Shown piece by piece: positions 32,253 to 34,653 of a stretch of DNA of 34,653 nt (positions within the stretch are counted from its first letter, which is position 1; every line of letters begins with the position of its first letter). A program made the position numbers and the translations under genes. The notes beneath the pieces are model-generated. The model was not told the origin of the DNA. It saw only the letters and a list, made by a program, of their open reading frames with translations, and searched no databases. Source of the stretch: a virus; IMG/VR virus record IMGVR_UViG_3300050821_001648, positions 1 to 34,653 of that record; one strand, written 5' to 3'.

Positions 32253-32799
32253 GGGACGCTAGGTCCTGTGCCGCCTGTTCATCAACTTCCTCGAAGTCGG
32301 CGTCGATCGGCTTCTCGCCGTCATAGCCTATCAGCCGCGCCGGGTCAAGGTTCAGCGCCCGCGCCATCACTTTGATCTGTTCCAGTTTTTCGGCTTGGGT
32401 CACTTCCACCTTCACATTCACATTTAGGATACGCTCGACGGCCGCGCTGACGCCGCCATCATCCCGCGCCATCTTGATCGCTTTGAAGTGGTCTGCGTGC
32501 TGGGGATTGTCCAGTACCGCCGCGAGAGCGCTGTGGGCCTTGGGCAGCAAAAGGACTGTTCGCCGCTTAGCTTCCTCACGGATGGCAGCGCTGATATCTT
32601 GCCTGATCACTAGCCGATGAGCGTGCTGTGTCAGCGCGTTACGGGTTGGAGCCCGGTAGCCCGCTTGGTCCGCTGCCTTTGTGATGCCCTTGGCGTTGGC
32701 GTTGAATAGGTTCATCACGAACATCTGTTCCTGGGCGGTCAGACGGTTCATGCAGGGGCCGAGAGCGGCGTGGCTGACGAGTTCTGTTTTTCTGATCAT
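32245..32799 (-). CDS. terS: terminase small subunit
   Basis: A 184-residue protein directly before the large subunit. The N-terminal half is a helix-turn-helix-like DNA-binding region (LTAQEQMFVMNLFNANAKGITKAADQAGYRAPTRNALTQHAHRLVIRQDISAAIRE), a pattern seen in small terminases. The middle is helical and the C-terminal end is acidic (EKPIDADFEEVDEQAAQDLASLA), suitable for contacting the large subunit. ATG 32799 is preceded by an AGG near the right distance; a second ATG 48 nt downstream is less well placed. It presumably recognises the packaging start site, perhaps in the adjacent repeat region. Confidence 0.85.
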   Translation of the reverse strand: MIRKTELVSHAALGPCMNRLTAQEQMFVMNLFNANAKGITKAADQAGYRAPTRNALTQHAHRLVIRQDISAAIREEAKRRTVLLLPKAHSALAAVLDNPQHADHFKAIKMARDDGGVSAAVERILNVNVKVEVTQAEKLEQIKVMARALNLDPARLIGYDGEKPIDADFEEVDEQAAQDLASLA

Positions 32800-32845
32800 G
32801 GTGCCTATCTTACGTCTTGCGGTCTATGTTGCGATCTTAGAGGGC

Positions 32846-32873
32846 TAAATAAGATCGTAAGATGGTATTTCAA
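32846..32873 (-). promoter_or_regulatory. possible promoter of the terminase/structural operon
   Basis: On the minus strand TTGAAA (32873-32868) and TATTTA (32851-32846) are 16 nt apart, about 50 nt before the small terminase start codon. One copy of the 18-bp repeat (32849-32866) fills the spacer, so a protein binding the repeat would block or position polymerase. The -10 match is weak. Confidence 0.4.
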
Positions 32874-32910
32874 GAACTTTTTTCGTAAGAAGATAAGATC
32901 GTAAGATGGT
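32849..32910 (+). repeat. two copies of an 18-bp direct repeat plus degenerate copies
   Basis: ATAAGATCGTAAGATGGT occurs exactly at 32849-32866 and 32893-32910, 44 bp apart. Inside each copy AAGAT occurs twice, 8 bp apart. A related CGTAAGAA lies at 32884-32891, an inverted ATCTTACG at 32807-32814, and GATCTTA at 32833-32839. Together they make an iteron-like cluster directly upstream of the small terminase gene. Confidence 0.85.
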
Positions 32911-32972
32911 TTTCTGAGTAAGGTTCGTGTGGGAAAAGTGAGGTATCACGTCCGAGCCGACACGACAGGGGA

Positions 32973-32992
32973 CCCCACCCCTCCCCCACCCC
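32973..32992 (-). other. G-run motif with G-quadruplex potential
   Basis: The plus strand has runs CCCC-A-CCCC-T-CCCCC-A-CCCC. The minus strand therefore carries four guanine runs of 4, 5, 4 and 4 separated by single bases, which fits the compact parallel quadruplex rule. It lies in the noncoding region upstream of the small terminase gene, about 174 nt before its start codon. Confidence 0.75.
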
Positions 32993-33002
32993 TGGTCTCT
33001 AA

Positions 33003-33062
33003 CGCAACATTATTGCGTGGATCGGCCGATGTCGCGCAATATTGTTGCGTAATTATGTTGCG
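33003..33062 (+). promoter_or_regulatory. array of three CGCAA-N5-TTGCG operator-like sites
   Basis: Near-palindromic 15-bp sites lie at 33003-33017 (CGCAACATTATTGCG), 33035-33049 (CGCAATATTGTTGCG) and 33048-33062 (CGTAATTATGTTGCG, one arm changed). The first two also form a longer inverted repeat with each other. They are immediately upstream of a TTGACA -35 box at 33076, so binding there could activate or repress the plus-strand promoter. AATATTGTTGCG from the second site recurs at 30733. Confidence 0.7.
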
Positions 33063-33075
33063 TGATCGAATTAGC

Positions 33076-33103
33076 TTGACATGACAGCCAGAGCGGATAG
33101 CAT
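33076..33103 (+). promoter_or_regulatory. sigma70-type promoter for the 33132 gene
   Basis: Consensus -35 TTGACA at 33076-33081, 16 nt spacer, -10 TAGCAT at 33098-33103. Transcription would start near 33110, about 20 nt before the ATG at 33132. An alternative -10, TATGGT at 33106-33111, is 24 nt from the -35 box and less likely. Confidence 0.55.
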
Positions 33104-33131
33104 GTTATGGTCAACCAACGGGAGCTTAGAT

Positions 33132-33731
33132 ATGACCATGATCGCTTTCGCCGCTTTCGCCGCCACGCTTGTCGGATTAGCTGGCTTTGCGTTAGGAATT
33201 CCCGCCGTGGTGATCGTAATGGGATGCGGCAGTATGCTCGTGTGCTGTCTTGCGCTTGCGGCGATACCGCTCGCGTGCGATGGCAAGCCTTGCCGCTCCA
33301 TCTTCGGCGCCAAGCACGACGGGCTCGCAGCTATCAGCAACCCAGCTTGGCTTTTCGATCAATGCGAACGAGCTTGGCATTGCTCTGATCATGCCGAAGA
33401 TGAAATCGTGCATATCCTGCAATCCGTGCCATCGCTAGGGCCGGCTAAAGCTGGTTTCTGCGCCCAAATGATCTATGGCATATCGGGATGTCTCGACACC
33501 CATAACCTACAGCGCTTCGGCATACGTGAGCGCGAGTTCCGTGGCGCCGAGGCAAAATACAAGCCCGCGACCGTGTGCGCCAAGATCGCCAGCTACAATG
33601 ACCTTTGCCGTAAGCTCGGTGGGACCGCTCACTTGTGGGACAGTTGGTGCGAGTATGTCGCGCACCGCGGCACCGCAGGCACCTTTGAGGCGAATAGCGT
33701 TTCCGCTCTACATCTCGCGCCCTTAAACTGA
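33132..33731 (+). CDS. membrane-anchored protein with helix-hairpin-helix/glycosylase-like domain
   Basis: A 199-residue protein. ATG 33132 (after GGGAG at 33120-33124) is preferred to ATG 33081, which lies on the -35 box. Residues about 4-47 make two hydrophobic spans (AFAAFAATLVGLAGFALGIPAVVIVMGCGSMLVCCLALAAIPLA). From about 85 onward is a different domain: LQSVPSLGPAKAGFCAQMIYGISGCLDTHNLQRFG, matching the PGLGxxKAGFxxQ...CLDTHN pattern of phage HhH-type proteins that resemble DNA glycosylases, and ending with HLWDSWCEYVAHRG and VSALHLAPLN. In that family the Asp in CLDTHN is the expected active-site residue. Fusion of this domain to a membrane anchor is unusual. Function not known. Confidence 0.68.
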   Translation: MTMIAFAAFAATLVGLAGFALGIPAVVIVMGCGSMLVCCLALAAIPLACDGKPCRSIFGAKHDGLAAISNPAWLFDQCERAWHCSDHAEDEIVHILQSVPSLGPAKAGFCAQMIYGISGCLDTHNLQRFGIREREFRGAEAKYKPATVCAKIASYNDLCRKLGGTAHLWDSWCEYVAHRGTAGTFEANSVSALHLAPLN

Positions 33732-33732
33732 G

Positions 33733-33772
33733 AGAGCCAAGCATAGAGGTTATGCGTCCCTTGCTTGGCTCT
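33733..33772 (+). terminator. stem-loop terminator after the HhH-like gene
   Basis: A perfect 11-bp inverted repeat, AGAGCCAAGCA (33733-33743) and TGCTTGGCTCT (33762-33772), with an 18-nt loop, starts 2 nt after the stop codon. It is followed by GCTCTTGATTTCTG, only weakly T-rich, so termination may be partial. Confidence 0.65.
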
Positions 33773-33783
33773 GCTCTTGATTT

Positions 33784-33866
33784 CTGAGGGTCTTGTTATT
33801 ATGTCAGGGAGGGACGGCCACCAGCCGGAAGGCCAACCCCCCTTGACATTATAACTAGACCCTCAG
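33784..33866. terminator. long inverted repeat in convergent spacer (bidirectional terminator candidate)
   Basis: Arms 33784-33810 and 33840-33866 pair over 27 nt with three mismatches (outer part CTGAGGGTCT/AGACCCTCAG). The inside (33811-33839) contains a further GGCC...GGCC hairpin. It lies between the 3' ends of the converging genes 33132-33731 and 33884-34255, the expected place for a terminator that works on both strands. It is long for a simple terminator and could also be a protein-binding or recombination site. Confidence 0.6.
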
Positions 33867-33883
33867 ACCGTGTGTTACGTCCG

Positions 33884-34255
33884 TTACATTTTAAGGTGGG
33901 ATTTGATCGCTTCCACGTCTTCTCGCAGAGCCGCGATTTGATCGGCCAGCGTAAGGGACGCAACAGCCGGTTGCCAGAACTTTGGTCCTGATTGCGGCTG
34001 ACGCCACATGTTAGGCCGCGTCGAAACCTGCCGCCCGTACAGCATCCGTGCCTTGGCTTCCCCTTTGAAAACATAGGGAAAATCCGTGTTCCCCAGGGTT
34101 GTCAGGTGCTTATACATCTGGCGCTCAAGCTCGGGCTTACCCTGTCCCACGCCAAGAGAGCGGGCGATTTCCTGTGTCGTGAACGTCCTGGCCGGGTCTT
34201 CGTCGCACATGCCAATTACGGCATCCGCCACATAGTCTAAGCTAATTGTGTCCAT
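33884..34255 (-). CDS. winged-helix-like transcriptional regulator candidate
   Basis: A 123-residue protein. The start at 34255 (MDTISLDYVADAVIG) is preferred to the ATG at 34306, which lies in the promoter and would add residues of poor quality. Residues about 22-70 (ARTFTTQEIARSLGVGQGKPELERQMYKHLTTLGNTDFPYVFKGEAKARMLYGR) fit a helix-turn-helix with a wing. The C-terminal 25 residues are a coiled coil (LADQIAALREDVEAIKSHLK) suited to dimerisation. The gene is preceded by TACCCTA-type palindromes. Autoregulated repressor or activator is the working idea; the gene family is not identified. Confidence 0.65.
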   Translation of the reverse strand: MDTISLDYVADAVIGMCDEDPARTFTTQEIARSLGVGQGKPELERQMYKHLTTLGNTDFPYVFKGEAKARMLYGRQVSTRPNMWRQPQSGPKFWQPAVASLTLADQIAALREDVEAIKSHLKM

Positions 34256-34275
34256 ATTACACCCTATTGTAGAGA

Positions 34276-34292
34276 TAGGGTACAGTACCCTA
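34276..34292. promoter_or_regulatory. palindromic operator TAGGGTAC-A-GTACCCTA
   Basis: A perfect 8+1+8 palindrome about 20 nt before the regulator start codon. Related half-sites occur at 34258-34266 (ACACCCTAT), which pairs with ATAGGGT at 34275-34281, and at 34309-34316 (ATACCCTA) over the -10 box of the regulator promoter. It is a likely binding site for the regulator encoded next to it. Confidence 0.7.
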
Positions 34293-34305
34293 CCTATCGC
34301 TACCA

Positions 34306-34334
34306 CATATACCCTAGCGACGCTTATAAATCAA
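34306..34334 (-). promoter_or_regulatory. promoter of the regulator gene
   Basis: On the minus strand TTGATT (34334-34329), 17 nt spacer, TATATG (34311-34306). Transcription would begin near 34299, just upstream of the palindrome, so a protein bound there could block it. Confidence 0.6.
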
Positions 34335-34337
34335 GGC

Positions 34338-34367
34338 TTGACACCGCTCATCAAACCATGCTACTGG
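34338..34367 (+). promoter_or_regulatory. promoter of the hexapeptide-repeat gene
   Basis: Consensus -35 TTGACA at 34338-34343 followed after 18 nt by a weak -10, TACTGG (34362-34367). The -35 box is 3 bp from the -35 box of the opposite promoter, a tight divergent pair. An AGGAG ribosome site follows at 34384-34388 before ATG 34396. Confidence 0.45.
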
Positions 34368-34395
34368 CTCGAACGGTTCAAATAGGAGACCACGA

Positions 34396-34653
34396 ATGAC
34401 CGATCAAATCACATTCGACTTTCAGGACGGCAACGGGCCGGTTCCGGCCCACCAGCATTTCAATGGTGGTGGATGGGTGGCCGATACCGCTTGGGTGTCC
34501 GGCAACGCTTGGGTGTCCGGCAACGCTCGGGTGTATGGCAACGCTCGGGTGGCCGATACCGCTTGGGTGTCCGGCAACGCTTGGGTGTCCGGCGACGCTC
34601 AGGTGTCCGGCAACGCTCGGGTGTATGGCAACGCTCGGGTGGCCGATACCGCT
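34396..34653 (+). CDS. hexapeptide-repeat protein, partial at right edge
   Basis: A frame of at least 86 codons, starting MTDQITFDFQDGNG and open at the window end. From about residue 27 it is made of tandem hexapeptides of the form [WRQ]V[SYA][GD][NDT]A, for example WVADTA, WVSGNA, RVYGNA. This periodicity fits a left-handed beta-helix, in which each turn is three hexapeptides. Such repeats occur in phage and bacterial surface or acyltransferase-like proteins. The function here is not clear because only the 5' part is seen. It is the first gene after the divergent regulator promoter. Confidence 0.75.
   Translation, partial: MTDQITFDFQDGNGPVPAHQHFNGGGWVADTAWVSGNAWVSGNARVYGNARVADTAWVSGNAWVSGDAQVSGNARVYGNARVADTA
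34477..34653 (+). repeat. 18-bp tandem repeat with 72/90-bp higher-order blocks
   Basis: Units of 18 bp (six codons) with core GTGTCCGGCAACGCT or GTGTATGGCAACGCT. The variant GTGGCCGATACCGCT recurs at 34477, 34549 and 34639, giving super-repeats of 72 and 90 bp (four or five units). All differences are multiples of 18, so the frame is kept. Confidence 0.9.

Noticed and set aside
33081-33131. Upstream start (ATG 33081) for the HhH-like gene
   Set aside because: It begins on the -35 box of the best promoter; ATG 33132 has a GGGAG site at the right distance.
34256-34306. N-terminal extension of the regulator from ATG 34306
   Set aside because: It covers the -10 box and the operators and begins before the predicted transcription start.
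34477-34653. CRISPR-like array
   Set aside because: The repeats are contiguous, in frame and lack unique spacers; they encode hexapeptides.
1-34653. Lysogeny genes, phage RNA polymerase, T7-type late promoters, tRNA genes
   Set aside because: None was recognised on either strand; their absence from the window does not exclude them in the rest of the genome.

Overview
The window is one continuous stretch of a tailed double-stranded DNA phage (or a prophage of the same type). The virion genes follow a short-tailed (podovirus, T7-like) order: small and large terminase, portal, scaffold, major capsid protein, a gp11-like tail adaptor, a gp12-like nozzle, internal virion proteins and tail fibres. 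The high G+C content (roughly 60% by eye), a lipoprotein in the lysis region and overall codon use fit a Gram-negative, probably proteobacterial, host. Genus and host cannot be read from the sequence. No integrase, phage RNA polymerase, tRNA, rRNA or CRISPR array was recognised in the window.

Layout. (1) 1-6216, plus strand: the 3' end of a family A DNA polymerase, a small cysteine-rich protein, a PD-(D/E)XK nuclease of Holliday-junction-resolvase type, a metallophosphoesterase, a nucleoside 2-deoxyribosyltransferase-like protein and a DUF3310 protein. These lead into a lysis/host-envelope block: small membrane protein, holin candidate, DUF1906 endolysin candidate, lipoprotein, secreted protein, YiiX/NlpC-like cysteine peptidase and two tiny proteins. 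Most of these genes overlap by 1-4 nt (ATGA, GTGA, TTGA), so they are probably translated as a coupled operon. (2) 32799-6213, minus strand: the packaging, head, tail, ejection and fibre genes, meeting the first block head-on at a shared CTAG where both stop codons overlap. (3) 32800-34653: a control area with three short divergent or convergent genes and most of the visible regulatory DNA.

How it works together. The plus-strand block makes replication and nucleotide-metabolism proteins and then lysis proteins. The minus-strand block builds the particle. The tail is elaborate: the adaptor carries four carbohydrate-binding-like modules, the nozzle carries a large lectin-like domain and seems split into two genes, and the distal fibre genes include a collagen-like protein and a YadA-like adhesin in lower-GC DNA. 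This suggests a host surface dominated by polysaccharide.

The region 32800-33131 contains 18-bp direct repeats, a G-run motif with quadruplex potential and an array of CGCAA-N5-TTGCG sites between the divergent small terminase gene and a membrane/HhH-like gene. It is the best candidate for a control and packaging (cos/pac) or origin region. At 34256-34395 a winged-helix-like regulator gene diverges from a hexapeptide-repeat gene across back-to-back promoters with TACCCTA-type operators. This looks like a self-regulated switch.
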